A stretch of DNA of 64,000 bases from an uncultured beta proteobacterium (lineage in GTDB: Bacteria; Pseudomonadota; Gammaproteobacteria; Burkholderiales; Rhodocyclaceae), in NCBI GenBank assembly GCA_903908065.1, contig CAIVQO010000092.1:1-64000 (forward strand), written 5' to 3'. Shown piece after piece: positions 34,088 through 46,322 of this stretch. Below the pieces are notes generated by a model. It had not been told where the DNA came from. It did not search any database and saw nothing but the letters and a program-made list of their open reading frames with translations. Position 1 is the stretch's first letter, and the number at the start of each line of letters is the position of its first letter. The translations under genes were made by a program, and so were the position numbers.

Positions 34088-34582
34088 ATGAGACTGACCA
34101 CCAAAGGACGTTTTGCCGTCACCGCGATGATCGACCTGGCCCTGCGTCAGCATGCAGGCCCCGTCACCCTGGCTGGCATCAGCGAGCGCCAAAAGATTTC
34201 CCTGTCGTATCTGGAGCAGTTGTTCGGCAAGCTGCGCCGCCGGCATCTGGTATCGAGCGTGCGGGGCCCGGGCGGCGGTTATTGCCTGGCCAAGCCGCTG
34301 GAAGCCGTTTCGGTGGCGGACATCATCCATGCCGTCGATGAATCGCTGGATGCCACCAACTGCGGCGGCAAGGGCAATTGCGCGGAAGACCAGCGCCCCT
34401 GCATGACCCACGACCTGTGGACCAGCCTCAACGAGAAGATGTTCGAGTACCTGAGCTCGGTCACCCTTGCCGAACTGGTGGCCCAGCAGCGCGAACGCAC
34501 CGGTCAACCGGCAGTGCTGCACGACGAACGTCCCATGCGGCGCGTGCGCCGGCCGGCTGACGAATTCGCCGCGGCCGCCTGA
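34088..34582 (+). CDS. iscR: Iron-sulfur cluster regulator IscR
   Basis: 164-residue Rrf2-family repressor. The N-terminus [19 protein letters not shown], the recognition region [29 protein letters not shown] and the three cluster cysteines in [17 protein letters not shown] are all present. The C-terminal tail (from RTGQPAV) is longer and basic. With [2Fe-2S] bound it represses the isc operon. ATG 34088 follows a GGAGAGT site, downstream of two tandem IscR boxes. Confidence 0.95.
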   Translation: MRLTTKGRFAVTAMIDLALRQHAGPVTLAGISERQKISLSYLEQLFGKLRRRHLVSSVRGPGGGYCLAKPLEAVSVADIIHAVDESLDATNCGGKGNCAEDQRPCMTHDLWTSLNEKMFEYLSSVTLAELVAQQRERTGQPAVLHDERPMRRVRRPADEFAAAA

Positions 34583-34609
34583 CCAGGATTCGCGAGCCTG
34601 TATCCGGCC

Positions 34610-35767
34610 ATGTTCGCCCCGGCCTACTTCGACCACAACGCGACAACGCCGCTCGCTGCGACGGTGCTCGACGCCATGCTGCCTTATCTGGAAGGCCGCT
34701 TCGGTAATGCGTCGAGTCGCCACGAGTACGGGCGGGCGGCGCGGCGTGCCATCGACGAGGCCAGGCAGCGCGTGGCCTGTGCGGTCGGTGCCCACCCCAC
34801 GGAGGTGATTTTCACCAGTGGCGGGTCGGAAGCCAACAACCTGTTCATCAAGGGTGCGGCGGCCTGCATGACTCCCGGCACGGTGGCCATTTCCGCAATC
34901 GAGCATCCCTGCGTACGCGAACCCGCCAGGGCCTTGCGTCGCTCGGGCTGGATGCTGCGCGAGATTGCCGTCGGTTCGGATTGCCGTGTCGCCTGCGCCG
35001 ACTTTCAAGCGGCGATGGCCGACAAGCCTTCGCTCGTTTCGGTCATGCTTGCCAACAACGAGACCGGTGCGCTGCAGGACGTCGCCGGGCTGGCGGCCAT
35101 GGCGGCGTCGTCACGGGCATGGTTCCATACCGATGCGGTGCAGGCCTGCGGGCGCGTGGCGCTGGATTTTCGCAGGCTCAATTCTGCCGGCGTGCATGCC
35201 ATGACCCTGTCGGCGCACAAGCTGGGTGGGCCCAAGGGGGCGGGCGCGCTGGTGGTCGACAAGCGTGTCGAGATGCAGCCCCTGATCGCCGGTGGCGGGC
35301 ATGAACGTGGGCTTCGGTCGGGAACCGAGAACGTCGCTGCCATCGTCGGGTTTGGTGTCGCCGCCGAACTGGCCGCAGCCAATGTAGAGCGCCGTGCGCG
35401 CGATCTGGCGAAGCTGCGCGACGAACTGGAGCTTGGACTGGTAGCGCAGGGCGCGACGATTTTCGCCGCCGCCGCCGAGCGCTTGCCGAATACCAGCTAC
35501 TTCGCCTTTGATGGCATCGATGGCGAAACCCTGGTTGGCAAGCTAGACCGTGCGGGATTTGCCGTCGCCGCCGGTGCGGCTTGCTCCAGCGCCAACCCCG
35601 AACCCTCCCATGTCCTGCTGGCGATGGGCGTGGAACCGGAACTTGCGCGCGGTGCGGTGCGCATCAGCCTTGGCGCGGACAACACTGTTGCGCAAGTACG
35701 CGAGCTTTTAGCCAGCGTGAATACTACAATCTTGCAACTCAGGGGCCTCACTGCCCTCGTTAGCTGA
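34610..35767 (+). CDS. Second cysteine desulfurase (NifS/IscS-like)
   Basis: 385-residue PLP enzyme, clearly related to but distinct from the IscS that follows. Seen: YFDHNATTPLAATVLDAMLP, GGSEANNLFIKG, HTDAVQACGRVALDF, PLP lysine in LSAHKLGGPKGAG, and catalytic Cys in AAGAACSSANPEPSHVLLAMG. So it should be active in releasing sulfur from cysteine. Sitting between iscR and iscS it is cotranscribed with the isc genes and may be a duplicated donor. A dispersed repeat copy encodes RVACADF at about residue 127-133. Confidence 0.88.
   Translation: MFAPAYFDHNATTPLAATVLDAMLPYLEGRFGNASSRHEYGRAARRAIDEARQRVACAVGAHPTEVIFTSGGSEANNLFIKGAAACMTPGTVAISAIEHPCVREPARALRRSGWMLREIAVGSDCRVACADFQAAMADKPSLVSVMLANNETGALQDVAGLAAMAASSRAWFHTDAVQACGRVALDFRRLNSAGVHAMTLSAHKLGGPKGAGALVVDKRVEMQPLIAGGGHERGLRSGTENVAAIVGFGVAAELAAANVERRARDLAKLRDELELGLVAQGATIFAAAAERLPNTSYFAFDGIDGETLVGKLDRAGFAVAAGAACSSANPEPSHVLLAMGVEPELARGAVRISLGADNTVAQVRELLASVNTTILQLRGLTALVS
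34979..35008 (-). repeat. Dispersed repeat copy 5 (in second cysteine desulfurase)
   Basis: On the minus strand: TTGAAAGTCGGCGCAGGCG followed by ACACGGCAATC. Exact core; one change in the middle; keeps the terminal ATC. Antisense to the gene, giving RVACADF. Confidence 0.75.
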
Positions 35768-35783
35768 ACTGGAGAAACTTTAG

Positions 35784-37007
35784 ATGGATTCAGGCATGAG
35801 ACTGCCGGTGTATCTCGACTATTCGGCCACCACCCCGGTCGATCCGCGCGTGGCCGAAAAAATGATTCCCTGGCTGACCGAGCATTTCGGCAATCCGGCA
35901 TCGCGCTCCCATGTGTATGGCTGGGATGCGGAAAAGGCCGTGGAAGAAGCTCGCGAACAGGTGGCGGCGCTGGTCGGCGCCGATGCCAAGGAAATCATCT
36001 GGACCTCCGGGGCCACCGAGTCGAACAACCTCGCGATCAAGGGTGCCGCGCACTTTTACGCCGGGACCAAGGGCAAGCACATCATCACCGTGTCCACCGA
36101 GCACAAGGCGGTACTGGACACGGTCAAGGAGCTCGAGCGCCAGGGCTTCGAAGCGACCTACCTGGTGCCGCAGGAAAACGGCCTGATCACGGTCGAACAA
36201 TTCAAGGCGGCGCTGCGTCCCGACACAGTCGTCGCTTCGGTGATGGCGGTGAACAACGAGATCGGCGTGATCCAGCCGATCGCCGAACTTGGCGAAGCCT
36301 GCCGCGCCAACGGCACCATCTTCCATGTCGACGCGGCCCAGGCCACCGGCAAAATGCCGATCGACCTGTCGAAGCTGAAGGTCGATTTGATGTCCTTCTG
36401 CGCGCACAAGACCTATGGCCCGAAGGGCATCGGCGCGCTCTACGTGCGGCGCAAACCGCGTATTCGCCTCGAGGCGCAGATGCACGGCGGCGGCCACGAG
36501 CGCGGCATGCGGTCCGGCACCCTGGCGACCCACCAGATCGTCGGCATGGGTGAGTGTTTCCGCCTCGCTCGCGAGGAAATGGCCACCGAGAACGAGCGCA
36601 TCCGCATGCTGCGCGACAAGCTGCTCAAGGGCTTGATGGACATCGAGGAAACCTACGTCAACGGCGACATCGAGCAGCGCGTGCCGCACAACCTCAATGT
36701 CAGCTTCAACTTTGTCGAAGGCGAATCGCTGATCATGGCGATCAAGGACATCGCGGTATCGAGCGGCTCCGCCTGTACCTCGGCCAGTCTGGAGCCATCC
36801 TACGTGCTGCGCGCACTGGGCCGTTCCGACGAACTGGCGCATAGCTCGATCCGCTTCACACTCGGCCGCTTCACCACCGAGGCTGATGTCGACTTCACCA
36901 TCAAGCTGCTGCACGACAAGTTGGGCAAGCTGCGCGAACTCTCCCCGCTCTGGGAAATGTACAAGGACGGCGTCGATCTGAATTCCGTTCAATGGGCTGC
37001 ACACTGA
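35784..37007 (+). CDS. iscS: Cysteine desulfurase IscS
   Basis: 407-residue main sulfur donor of the Isc pathway. Seen: [52 protein letters not shown] lysine in [19 protein letters not shown], the long active-site loop [20 protein letters not shown] with the catalytic Cys, and a complete IscU-binding C-terminus. ATG 35784 has GGAG upstream. iscU begins 10 bases after the stop. Confidence 0.96.
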   Translation: MDSGMRLPVYLDYSATTPVDPRVAEKMIPWLTEHFGNPASRSHVYGWDAEKAVEEAREQVAALVGADAKEIIWTSGATESNNLAIKGAAHFYAGTKGKHIITVSTEHKAVLDTVKELERQGFEATYLVPQENGLITVEQFKAALRPDTVVASVMAVNNEIGVIQPIAELGEACRANGTIFHVDAAQATGKMPIDLSKLKVDLMSFCAHKTYGPKGIGALYVRRKPRIRLEAQMHGGGHERGMRSGTLATHQIVGMGECFRLAREEMATENERIRMLRDKLLKGLMDIEETYVNGDIEQRVPHNLNVSFNFVEGESLIMAIKDIAVSSGSACTSASLEPSYVLRALGRSDELAHSSIRFTLGRFTTEADVDFTIKLLHDKLGKLRELSPLWEMYKDGVDLNSVQWAAH

Positions 37008-37017
37008 GGAAACCATC

Positions 37018-37401
37018 ATGGCATACAGCGAAAAAGTACTCGATCACTACGAAAACCCCCGCAACGTTGGCTCCTTTGGCAAGGACGACGACGGTGTCGC
37101 CACCGGCATGGTCGGCGCCCCGGCCTGCGGCGACGTGATGAAGCTGCAGATCAAGGTGAGCAAGGATGGTGTCATCGAGGACGCCAAGTTCAAGACCTAC
37201 GGCTGCGGTTCCGCAATTGCGTCGTCCTCGTTGGTGACGGAGTGGGTCAAGGGCAAGACCATCGACCAGGCGCTGGAGATCAAGAACACCCAAATCGCCG
37301 AGGAACTGGCCTTGCCGCCGGTGAAGATCCATTGCTCCATCCTCGCCGAGGATGCGATCAAGGCGGCAGTTGCCGACTACAAGAAAAAGCACGGAGCCTG
37401 A
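37018..37401 (+). CDS. iscU: Iron-sulfur scaffold protein IscU
   Basis: 127-residue scaffold on which [2Fe-2S] clusters are built. The three ligand cysteines are in [23 protein letters not shown] and [16 protein letters not shown], and the LPPVK motif that recruits HscA is intact. Start ATG with a GAGGAAACC upstream. Confidence 0.97.
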   Translation: MAYSEKVLDHYENPRNVGSFGKDDDGVATGMVGAPACGDVMKLQIKVSKDGVIEDAKFKTYGCGSAIASSSLVTEWVKGKTIDQALEIKNTQIAEELALPPVKIHCSILAEDAIKAAVADYKKKHGA

Positions 37402-37402
37402 A

Positions 37403-37807
37403 ATGAGCGCATGCACCAGCACTGAAAACACGAGCGCTGCGCCGCTGGCAGCGCCCGCCGCTTGGCAGGGCGCCGAGCGTGCTAGCCCGGTCACGCTTTC
37501 GGCGCGCGCCGCCGATCACATCGCCAAGTTCCTCGCCAAGCGCGGCAAGGGCATCGGCATTCGCCTGGGGGTCAGGACCTCCGGCTGTTCGGGCATGGCC
37601 TACAAGCTGGAGTTCGCCGACAGCCCGAACCCGGAGGACATCGAGTTCAGCAGCCATGGCGTCAAGGTGCTGGTCGACCCCAAGAGCCTGCCCTATCTGG
37701 CGGGAACAGAATTGGATTACGCGCGCGAAGGGCTCAACGAAGGCTTCAAGTTCAACAACCCGAACGTCAAGGACGCCTGTGGCTGCGGCGAATCCTTCAA
37801 CGTTTGA
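37403..37807 (+). CDS. iscA: A-type carrier IscA
   Basis: 134 residues, with about 27 extra residues at the N-terminus (Ala/Ser/Thr-rich) compared with the usual 107. The conserved part starts [18 protein letters not shown] and carries the three cysteines in [14 protein letters not shown] and [14 protein letters not shown] 37403 is adjacent to the iscU stop; no internal ATG gives the classical length, so the extension seems real. Confidence 0.92.
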   Translation: MSACTSTENTSAAPLAAPAAWQGAERASPVTLSARAADHIAKFLAKRGKGIGIRLGVRTSGCSGMAYKLEFADSPNPEDIEFSSHGVKVLVDPKSLPYLAGTELDYAREGLNEGFKFNNPNVKDACGCGESFNV

Positions 37808-38349
37808 GCGTCGTGACCGGTCTCGATTTCACGGCTGACCATTTCGCGCTGTTCGGTCTGGCCCGCGCACAGGGCATCGACCTTCCGGCACTGGATCTGC
37901 GCTTTCGCGAGTTGCAGGCCCAGGTCCATCCGGACAAGCACGCTCACGCCTCGGATTCCGACCAACGCCTTTCGATGCAATGGGCAACGCGTGTCAACGA
38001 AGCCTATCAGACGCTGAAAAATCCGCTGGCCCGCGCCCGCTACCTGCTGCATCTGCTCGGGCACGATGCGCAGGTCGAGAGCAACACTTCGATGCCGATG
38101 GAGTTCCTCGTCGCGCAGATGGAGTTGCGCGAGGCGGTGGCCGACGCAAAAGTCGGTGCTGACGATGCAGCGCTTGATGATCTGCGGCGCAAGCTGGTGG
38201 CCGAGATGAAGCAGGACTACCAGCGCCTGCAATCCCTGATCGATGCCGAGACCGACTATGTCGGGGCTTCCGGCCTGGTGCGGCAACTGATGTTCCAGGA
38301 GAAGTTGCTGCAAGAGATCGACGACGCGCTCGAGGCCGTTCTCGCCTGA
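37804..38349 (+). CDS. hscB: Co-chaperone HscB
   Basis: 181-residue J-protein that brings IscU to HscA. The J-domain has [25 protein letters not shown] and the HPD motif in VHPDKHA, then [23 protein letters not shown]; the C-terminal three-helix bundle follows. The start is uncertain: TTG 37804 overlaps the iscA stop, GTG 37813 is in frame. A dispersed repeat copy encodes [10 protein letters not shown] near residue 115-124, in a stretch between helices. Confidence 0.9.
   Translation: MSVVTGLDFTADHFALFGLARAQGIDLPALDLRFRELQAQVHPDKHAHASDSDQRLSMQWATRVNEAYQTLKNPLARARYLLHLLGHDAQVESNTSMPMEFLVAQMELREAVADAKVGADDAALDDLRRKLVAEMKQDYQRLQSLIDAETDYVGASGLVRQLMFQEKLLQEIDDALEAVLA
38146..38173 (+). repeat. Dispersed repeat copy 6 (in hscB)
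   Basis: GCAAAAGTCGGTGCTGACG then ATGCAGCG: one change in the core (C to T), ACACGGCG half degenerate. Sense to the gene, giving KVGADDAA, the same frame as copy 10 in padI. Confidence 0.65.
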
Positions 38350-38399
38350 CAATTCCGAATAATCCGCAGCGCCAATCCCGGCGCCACTGACGACAGCCC

Positions 38400-40274
38400 A
38401 TGGCACTCCTGCAAATTGCGGAGCCCGGCGAATCCGCCGCTCCCCACGAACACCGGCTTGCGGTCGGCATCGACCTCGGCACCACCAATTCCCTCGTTGC
38501 CACTGTGCGCAGCGGCATGAGCGTGGTGCTCAACGACGAGCGCGGACGGCCACTGCTGCCATCCATCGTGCGCTATCTCGCCAATGGCGAAATCGAGGTG
38601 GGTTTCAGCGCCCAAGCCCATCAGGCCTCCGATCCACGCAATACCATCGTCTCGGCCAAGCGGTTCATGGGGCGTGGGCGCAAGGACATTGCCCACATCG
38701 AAATGCTGCCTTACGACTTCATCGATGCCGAAGGCATGGTCAAGCTGAAAACGGCACAAGGAATCAAGAGTCCGGTCGAGGTGTCGGCGGAAGTGCTCAA
38801 GGCCCTGCGCGTGCGTGCCGAAGCTTCCCTCGGCGGCGAATTGACCGGCGTGGTGATCACGGTGCCGGCCTACTTCGACGACGCGCAGCGCCAGGCCACC
38901 AAGGATGCCGCCCGCCTGGCCGGCCTGAACGTGCTGCGCCTGCTCAACGAGCCGACGGCGGCCGCCATCGCCTATGGCCTCGACAATGGCGCCGAAGGCG
39001 TCTATGCCGTGTTCGACCTCGGCGGTGGCACCTTTGACATTTCCATCCTGCGCCTCTCGAAGGGTGTTTTCGAGGTGATGGCTACCGGCGGCGATTCGGC
39101 GCTGGGCGGTGACGATTTCGATCATCGCGTGTTCTGCTGGATCATCGAGCAGGCCGGGCTCAAGCCCTTGTCGCCGCACGACGTGCGCCTGTTGCAGGTT
39201 CGCGCGCGGGAAGCCAAGGAATACCTGTCCCAACATAGCGAGGCGCCGATCACGGTAAAGCTCGGCAGCGGCGAGTACGTCGACCTGACGCTGACCACCG
39301 ATATCTTTGCCGAGATCACCCGCACCCTGGTGCAGAAGACCCTGGTGCCCACGCGCAAGGCCTTGCGCGATGCGGGACTGGCGCCGGAAGACATCAAGGG
39401 CGTGGTGATGGTGGGTGGCTCGACACGCATGCCGCAGATCCAGCACGCGGTCGGCGAATTCTTCCGCCAGGAGCCGCTCAACAACCTCGATCCCGACAAG
39501 GTGGTGGCCCTGGGTGCGGCGATCCAGGCCAACCTGCTGGCGGGCAATCGTGCCGCCGGCGACGACTGGCTGCTGCTCGACGTGATTCCGCTTTCGCTCG
39601 GCCTCGAGACCATGGGCGGCCTGGTCGAGAAAGTGATTCCGCGCAACAGCACGATACCGATTGCCCGGGCCCAGGAGTTCACCACCTACAAGGATGGCCA
39701 GACGGCATTGGCGGTGCATGTGGTGCAGGGCGAGCGCGAACTGGTGTCGGATTGCCGCAGCCTGGCGCGTTTCGAGTTGCGCGGCATCCCGCCCATGGTG
39801 GCGGGGGCGGCGCGCATCCGCGTCAGTTTCCAGGTCGATGCCGACGGTTTGCTGTCGGTGACCGCGCGTGAGCAGACCACCGGCCACGAGGCGAGAATCG
39901 AGGTCAAACCTTCCTATGGCCTCTCCGACGACGAGATCGCCGCCATGCTCAAGGACAGTTTCAGCCATGCCTCTGACGACGCCTTCCGCCGAGCCCTGCG
40001 TGAGGCGCAGGTCGAGGCCCAGCGCCTGATTGAGGCGGTGGCTTCGGCCTTGAAGGAAGATGCGGAACTGCTCTCGACGCAAGAGCGGACTCAGATCGAC
40101 AACGCCATCGTGCGCTTGCAGGCGGCCGTGATGGGGGACGATCGGCGTGCCATCGACCAGGCCATGGATGCCCTCAGCAAGGGCACCAACGAATTTGCTG
40201 CACGACGCATGAACAAGAGCGTGAGCAAGGCCCTTTCAGGCAAGAAAATTGACGAAGTAGGACTTGACGCATGA
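38400..40274 (+). CDS. hscA: Fe-S assembly chaperone HscA
   Basis: 624-residue specialised Hsp70. ATPase motifs: [77 protein letters not shown]. Substrate domain starts [21 protein letters not shown]. Cycles IscU during cluster transfer. fdx overlaps its stop by 4 bases (ATGA). Confidence 0.96.
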   Translation: MALLQIAEPGESAAPHEHRLAVGIDLGTTNSLVATVRSGMSVVLNDERGRPLLPSIVRYLANGEIEVGFSAQAHQASDPRNTIVSAKRFMGRGRKDIAHIEMLPYDFIDAEGMVKLKTAQGIKSPVEVSAEVLKALRVRAEASLGGELTGVVITVPAYFDDAQRQATKDAARLAGLNVLRLLNEPTAAAIAYGLDNGAEGVYAVFDLGGGTFDISILRLSKGVFEVMATGGDSALGGDDFDHRVFCWIIEQAGLKPLSPHDVRLLQVRAREAKEYLSQHSEAPITVKLGSGEYVDLTLTTDIFAEITRTLVQKTLVPTRKALRDAGLAPEDIKGVVMVGGSTRMPQIQHAVGEFFRQEPLNNLDPDKVVALGAAIQANLLAGNRAAGDDWLLLDVIPLSLGLETMGGLVEKVIPRNSTIPIARAQEFTTYKDGQTALAVHVVQGERELVSDCRSLARFELRGIPPMVAGAARIRVSFQVDADGLLSVTAREQTTGHEARIEVKPSYGLSDDEIAAMLKDSFSHASDDAFRRALREAQVEAQRLIEAVASALKEDAELLSTQERTQIDNAIVRLQAAVMGDDRRAIDQAMDALSKGTNEFAARRMNKSVSKALSGKKIDEVGLDA

Positions 40275-40618
40275 CTCAGATCATCATCCTTCCCCATGTC
40301 GAACTCTGTCCCGACGGTGCTGTTCTTGATGCCGTACCGGGCACCACGATCTGCGATGCCCTGCTCGGCAACGAGATCGAAATTGAGCACGCCTGCGAGA
40401 AGTCCTGCGCCTGCACCACCTGCCACGTGGTGATCCGCGAGGGTTTCGAGTCGCTCGGCGAGGCCGACGAACTGGAGGAAGACCTGCTCGACAAGGCCTG
40501 GGGCCTGGAGCCGACCTCGCGCCTGTCCTGCCAGGCTGTGGTGGGGCAGACGCCGCTTGTGATCGAAATTCCCAAATACACCATCAACATGGTCAAGGAA
40601 GGACACTCGAAAAAGTGA
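40271..40618 (+). CDS. fdx: [2Fe-2S] ferredoxin of the Isc system
   Basis: 115-residue adrenodoxin-type ferredoxin. Cluster cysteines are in [16 protein letters not shown] and the distant RLSCQAVV. Supplies electrons for cluster assembly. Overlaps both hscA and iscX by 4 bases. Confidence 0.96.
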   Translation: MTQIIILPHVELCPDGAVLDAVPGTTICDALLGNEIEIEHACEKSCACTTCHVVIREGFESLGEADELEEDLLDKAWGLEPTSRLSCQAVVGQTPLVIEIPKYTINMVKEGHSKK

Positions 40619-40809
40619 AGTGGACCGATTCCCTAGAAATTGCGATCCAGCTTGCCGATGCGCATCCCGATGTCGATCCTACGCGCCTGAATTTTGTTGA
40701 CCTGATGCGCTGGGTCATGGCGCTGCCGGGCTTCGAGGAAAACGAATCCCATTGCGGTGAGAAAAAGCTCGAAGCCATACAGCAGGCCTGGATCGACGAA
40801 AGGGAGTAG
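40615..40809 (+). CDS. iscX: Isc accessory protein IscX
   Basis: 64-residue acidic protein, starting [20 protein letters not shown], with LRFVDL-like LNFVDLMRWV and the terminal QQAWIDERE, all standard for IscX. Binds IscS and iron and modulates desulfurase activity. GTG start overlapping the fdx stop. Confidence 0.94.
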   Translation: MKWTDSLEIAIQLADAHPDVDPTRLNFVDLMRWVMALPGFEENESHCGEKKLEAIQQAWIDERE

Positions 40810-40812
40810 GGC

Positions 40813-41586
40813 GTGCTGGTTGACACCCACTGCCACCTGGATGCCGCCGAGTTCGATGCCGACCGCGATTCTGTGGCACAGGCGGCCCTTGCCGCGGGTG
40901 TTGGCCGGATCGTGATCCCGGCCGTGGAGCGGGCCAATTTCGGCGCAGTTACGTCGCTGTGTCGGGACTATTCCGCCTGCGCCGCCGCCTATGGAATCCA
41001 TCCACTATATGTAGATCGCGCCCGCGAGGAAGACCTCGATGCCCTGGGCGAAACCCTGGATCGCGAACAGCCGCTGGCCGTCGGTGAGATCGGCCTCGAC
41101 CGCCATGTCGACCCGCGTGACGACGCCCGTCAGGAATTCTGGTTTGCCGCGCAGCTTCAGCTCGCGCGCGAACGCGACCTGCCGGTACTGCTCCATGTGC
41201 GCCGTGCGGTCGATCCGGTGCTCAAGCATTTGCGCCGCTCGCGGGTACCGGGCGGCATCGCCCATGCGTTCAACGGCAGTCGCCAGCAGGCCGACGAATT
41301 CATCAAGCTCGGCTTCAAGCTTGGCTTTGGCGGCGCCATGAGCTTTCCCGGCTCCCGCCGCATTCGCGAGCTGGCGGCGACGCTGCCCATCGATGCCATT
41401 GTGCTGGAAACCGATGCCCCCGACATTCCTCCGGCCTGGCGTGTCGGCCGGCGCAACAGCCCCGACCAGTTGGCGCGCATTGCCGAAGTGCTGGCCGAGC
41501 TGCGCGGCACCACGCCGGCCGAAATCGCCGCTGCAACCACGGCCAATGCCCTCGCCGTGCTGCCCGGGCTGGCTCGGTTACACTGA
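40813..41586 (+). CDS. tatD: TatD-family metal-dependent hydrolase
   Basis: 257 residues; metal ligands in [39 protein letters not shown] and [10 protein letters not shown]. Family members act as 3'-5' DNA exonucleases or deoxyribonucleases. GTG 40813 three bases after iscX stop, so it may ride on the isc transcript. Confidence 0.9.
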   Translation: MLVDTHCHLDAAEFDADRDSVAQAALAAGVGRIVIPAVERANFGAVTSLCRDYSACAAAYGIHPLYVDRAREEDLDALGETLDREQPLAVGEIGLDRHVDPRDDARQEFWFAAQLQLARERDLPVLLHVRRAVDPVLKHLRRSRVPGGIAHAFNGSRQQADEFIKLGFKLGFGGAMSFPGSRRIRELAATLPIDAIVLETDAPDIPPAWRVGRRNSPDQLARIAEVLAELRGTTPAEIAAATTANALAVLPGLARLH

Positions 41587-41647
41587 GACGTTTTTACAAA
41601 CCTCCGATACGTATCCCCCCAAATACCACCCCAGAGAGGAGCGACAC

Positions 41648-42151
41648 ATGAGCACCACCATTACCCTGCGCGGCACCCCGGTTCGCGTCGATGGCGATTT
41701 TCCTGCCGCCGGCAGCAAGGCCCCCGATCTCAAGCTCACCAGCGCGACGCTGGCCGATGTTTCGCTGCAGGACTTTGCCGGCAAGCGCAAGGTGCTGAAC
41801 ATCTATCCCAGCATCGATACACCAACCTGCGCCAAGTCGACGCGCAAGTTCAATGAAGCCGCCAGCGGTCTGGCCAATACCGTGGTGCTCTGCGTTTCCG
41901 GCGATCTGCCGTTTGCGGCCAAGCGCTTCTGCGAGATGGAAGGCCTGGCCAATGTGGCCCACCTCTCCACGTTCCGTCATCCCGAGTTCATGAAGGCCTG
42001 GGGCGTCGCCTTTGCCGAGGGACCGATGGTCGGCCTTACGGTGCGCGCGGTCGTGGTGCTGGATGAGAACGACAAGGTCATCCATAGCCAGATGGTGCCG
42101 GAAATCGCGCAAGAGCCGGATTACGACGCCGCCCTGAAGGCACTGGGCTGA
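41648..42151 (+). CDS. tpx: Thiol peroxidase
   Basis: 167-residue atypical two-cysteine peroxiredoxin. Peroxidatic Cys in [16 protein letters not shown], resolving Cys in [32 protein letters not shown] is the typical N-terminus. Reduces peroxides with thioredoxin. ATG 41648 has GAGAGGAG upstream. A strong terminator follows. Confidence 0.95.
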   Translation: MSTTITLRGTPVRVDGDFPAAGSKAPDLKLTSATLADVSLQDFAGKRKVLNIYPSIDTPTCAKSTRKFNEAASGLANTVVLCVSGDLPFAAKRFCEMEGLANVAHLSTFRHPEFMKAWGVAFAEGPMVGLTVRAVVVLDENDKVIHSQMVPEIAQEPDYDAALKALG

Positions 42152-42160
42152 ACATGCCGG

Positions 42161-42192
42161 ATTATCGGCGTGCCGCCAGCGCCGACTTTTGC
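42161..42192 (-). repeat. Dispersed repeat copy 7 (intergenic, after tpx)
   Basis: On the minus strand: GCAAAAGTCGGCGCTGGCG followed by GCACGCCGATAAT. Exact core plus the longest 3' extension, 9 bases after the tpx stop and just before its terminator. Confidence 0.85.
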
Positions 42193-42200
42193 CATGCGAA

Positions 42201-42224
42201 CGGGAGCCGAGGCTCCCGTTTTTT
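42201..42224 (+). terminator. Rho-independent terminator of tpx
   Basis: CGGGAGCC-GA-GGCTCCCG, an 8-bp perfect stem, followed by TTTTTT. Confidence 0.85.
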
Positions 42225-42239
42225 GCGGGTGGCCTAGGC

Positions 42240-42950
42240 ATGTCCGCCACGGTCGCCATCATGCAGCCCTATGCTTTCCCCTATCTGGGCTACTTTTCGC
42301 TGGTGGCGGCGGCCGACGTGTTCGTTTTCTACGACGACGTCAATTACATTCCACGGGGCTGGATCAACCGCAACCGGGTGCTGATCAACGGCCAATCGCA
42401 TACCTTCACAATTCCGGTTGCTGGTGCGAGCCAGAACGATCGCATCCTCGATGTCCGCCTGCATGAATTTGACGGCTTTCGCGACAAGTTCCTCAAGCAG
42501 GTCCGGCTCGCCTATGCCAGGGCGCCGAATTTCGAGGCCGGATACGCGTATGTCCTTTCCGTGTTCGCGTGCGAGCCGGCGACGATAGCGCAACTTGCCA
42601 TCGACTCGGTAACCCTGCTGTGCCGGCAACTCGGCATCGAAAGGCGATTCTTGAGGTCGTCGCAGCTATCGCCCGAAACGCAGGGGATGGACAAGGCCGA
42701 GCGGCTGGTCGCGATCACGCGTGCGCTGGGGGCGACGAAATATGTGAATGCCCTGGGCGGCACCGCGCTCTATGACAAGCCCCGGTTCGCCGCACTTGGC
42801 GTGGAGTTGAGCTTCGTCAGTCCGCGTCTGGGTGCGTATCCGCAGGGGCAGGCCGCCGAATTCACGGCAGGCTTGTCGATCATCGATGTCTTGATGAACA
42901 ATTCCGCTGCACAGGTAGTTCGCATGATCGGAGACTATGAACTTGTCTAG
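42240..42950 (+). CDS. WbqC-like protein
   Basis: 236 residues of the WbqC family, found in surface-glycan gene clusters. Seen: VAIMQPYAFPYLGYFSLVAA, FVFYDDVNYIPRGWINRNRV, FTIPVAG, and the C-terminal YPQGQAAEFTAGLSIIDVLM. Family members are thought to act in modified amino-sugar formation; the reaction is not established. Overlaps the following formyltransferase-like gene by 14 bases. Confidence 0.85.
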   Translation: MSATVAIMQPYAFPYLGYFSLVAAADVFVFYDDVNYIPRGWINRNRVLINGQSHTFTIPVAGASQNDRILDVRLHEFDGFRDKFLKQVRLAYARAPNFEAGYAYVLSVFACEPATIAQLAIDSVTLLCRQLGIERRFLRSSQLSPETQGMDKAERLVAITRALGATKYVNALGGTALYDKPRFAALGVELSFVSPRLGAYPQGQAAEFTAGLSIIDVLMNNSAAQVVRMIGDYELV

Positions 42951-43629
42951 CCACGCTACCCCCCCCTCCAAGGTCGTATTCATCGGCAGCACCGGAGGGG
43001 GCGTGCTGTCCCGCCTCGTCAGTCACGCCTTCGTGCGGGAGATGGCACTCGAAGCCGTCGCCGACCGTCCGTGCGGCTTTGTCGACGTGGCCCGGTCCGG
43101 CGGTGTCGCCGCCGCCGTCATCGAGTCTGCAGACGGGCTGGCGTTCTCCGACGCGCTGGATCGGCGCTACCCCGATACCGGCAACATCCTGTTCCTGAGC
43201 TTTTACACGCGCCTGTTTCGCGGCTCCTTCCTGAGCCGGAACCTGGGACGGATCTTCAATTGCCATCCCTCGCTTTTGCCTGCGTTCAAGGGCATGCATG
43301 GATTCGAGGACACGCTGGCATCGACCAGCCGGTTCATGGGGTGCACCCTGCACACAGTGGATGCCGGAATCGATGGTGGCACCTCCGTGATCCAGGCGGC
43401 GATACCGATCGATCGCCAACTGCCGACGGCGGAGAATCGACACAAGGTATTTCTGGCGCAGTACTACTCGACCCTGCAATTCCTGCGCTGGGTGGCCGAC
43501 GGGCGCCTGCACCTTGACGGAAACGCCGGGGCGAACATCTCCGGCGCGCGCTACACACCCTCGATGTTCTCGCCCAATCTCGATCCGGATTTTTTCAGCC
43601 GGCTCGGCGAAGCGAACCAACTCGCCTAG
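42937..43629 (+). CDS. Formyltransferase-family protein
   Basis: 230 residues related to 10-formyltetrahydrofolate-dependent formyltransferases (PurN/sugar formyltransferase type). The catalytic Asn-His pair is in GRIFNCHPSLLPAFKGMHGF; VVFIGSTGGGVLSRL is the N-terminal strand-loop; GCTLHTVDAGIDGGTSVIQAA is the family's downstream motif. Because purN is usually elsewhere and this gene overlaps a WbqC-like gene, it likely formylates an amino sugar or an amino group in a glycan (inference). Confidence 0.8.
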   Translation: MNLSSHATPPSKVVFIGSTGGGVLSRLVSHAFVREMALEAVADRPCGFVDVARSGGVAAAVIESADGLAFSDALDRRYPDTGNILFLSFYTRLFRGSFLSRNLGRIFNCHPSLLPAFKGMHGFEDTLASTSRFMGCTLHTVDAGIDGGTSVIQAAIPIDRQLPTAENRHKVFLAQYYSTLQFLRWVADGRLHLDGNAGANISGARYTPSMFSPNLDPDFFSRLGEANQLA

Positions 43630-43670
43630 CCGGCACAGGGCGGGCAAGCCGCCCGGCCTGGTGCGCTTTC

Positions 43671-45491
<1,821 letters not shown>

Positions 45492-45577
45492 TGGATGGGG
45501 TGCGTACTGCAAGGCGAAAAGGGCGCGCATTCTAGCACGTGGGACCGTCGGTTCCGATTGAATTTTCAGGAGTTTTC

Positions 45578-46315
45578 ATGCTCGGCATCATCGGCGGCAG
45601 CGGCTTGACGCAACTTGCGAATCTCGATATCTCGCACCGCGAAGTGGTGCGCACGCCCTATGGCGAGCCTTCCGGACCGCTCAGTTTCGGTCGCATCGGT
45701 TGCCTGGATGTGGTCTTCCTCGCCCGGCATGGCTATGGCCATACGATTCCGCCGCACCTGGTGAACTACCGCGCCAACATGCACGCGCTGGAGAGCGTCG
45801 GTGTGTCGCGCGTGGTTTCCGTGGCCTCGGTCGGCGGCATTCGCGCCGACCTCGGGCCCGGCAAGCTGGTCGTCCCGCATCAGATCATCGATTACACCTG
45901 GGGCCGCGAAATGACCTTCCAGTCGGGAGGCGACGGTCCGGTGGTGCATGTGGATTTCACCGAACCCTATGCCGAAGAGGTGCGTCGCACCCTGCTCGAT
46001 ATTGCGCAGCGGATTGGCGAACCGGTCAGCGACGGCGCGGTGTATGCCACCACCCAGGGACCGCGACTGGAGACGGCGGCCGAGATCAACCGCATGCAGG
46101 GCGACGGCGCCGACATCGTCGGCATGACCGGTATGCCCGAAGCCGGCCTGGCGCGGGAACTCGACCTGCCCTATGCGGCCCTTTGCGTGGTGGCCAACTG
46201 GGCAGCGGGCCGCGCGGATTCGCGCCACGGCATCAAGTTCGAGGAACTGGAAGCGGTCCTGCAGGAAGCCATGGCGCGCGTGCGCCGCATCATCGAAGGG
46301 CTGTGCGAGTCGTGA
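45578..46315 (+). CDS. mtnP: S-methyl-5'-thioinosine phosphorylase
   Basis: 245-residue purine nucleoside phosphorylase of the MTAP/MTIP branch. Seen: [37 protein letters not shown] (phosphate site), [33 protein letters not shown] and [10 protein letters not shown]. The late NWAAG in place of the Asp-containing MTAP segment suggests preference for methylthioinosine over methylthioadenosine, as in Pseudomonas. Salvages purine from polyamine and quorum-signal by-products. Precedes def by 7 bases. Confidence 0.85.
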   Translation: MLGIIGGSGLTQLANLDISHREVVRTPYGEPSGPLSFGRIGCLDVVFLARHGYGHTIPPHLVNYRANMHALESVGVSRVVSVASVGGIRADLGPGKLVVPHQIIDYTWGREMTFQSGGDGPVVHVDFTEPYAEEVRRTLLDIAQRIGEPVSDGAVYATTQGPRLETAAEINRMQGDGADIVGMTGMPEAGLARELDLPYAALCVVANWAAGRADSRHGIKFEELEAVLQEAMARVRRIIEGLCES

Positions 46316-46322
46316 GCCGCGC

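Noticed and set aside
37403-37480. Possible wrong start of iscA (N-terminal extension)
   Set aside because: No alternative start codon downstream gives the usual length, and the ATG is ideally spaced from the iscU stop, so the extension was kept.
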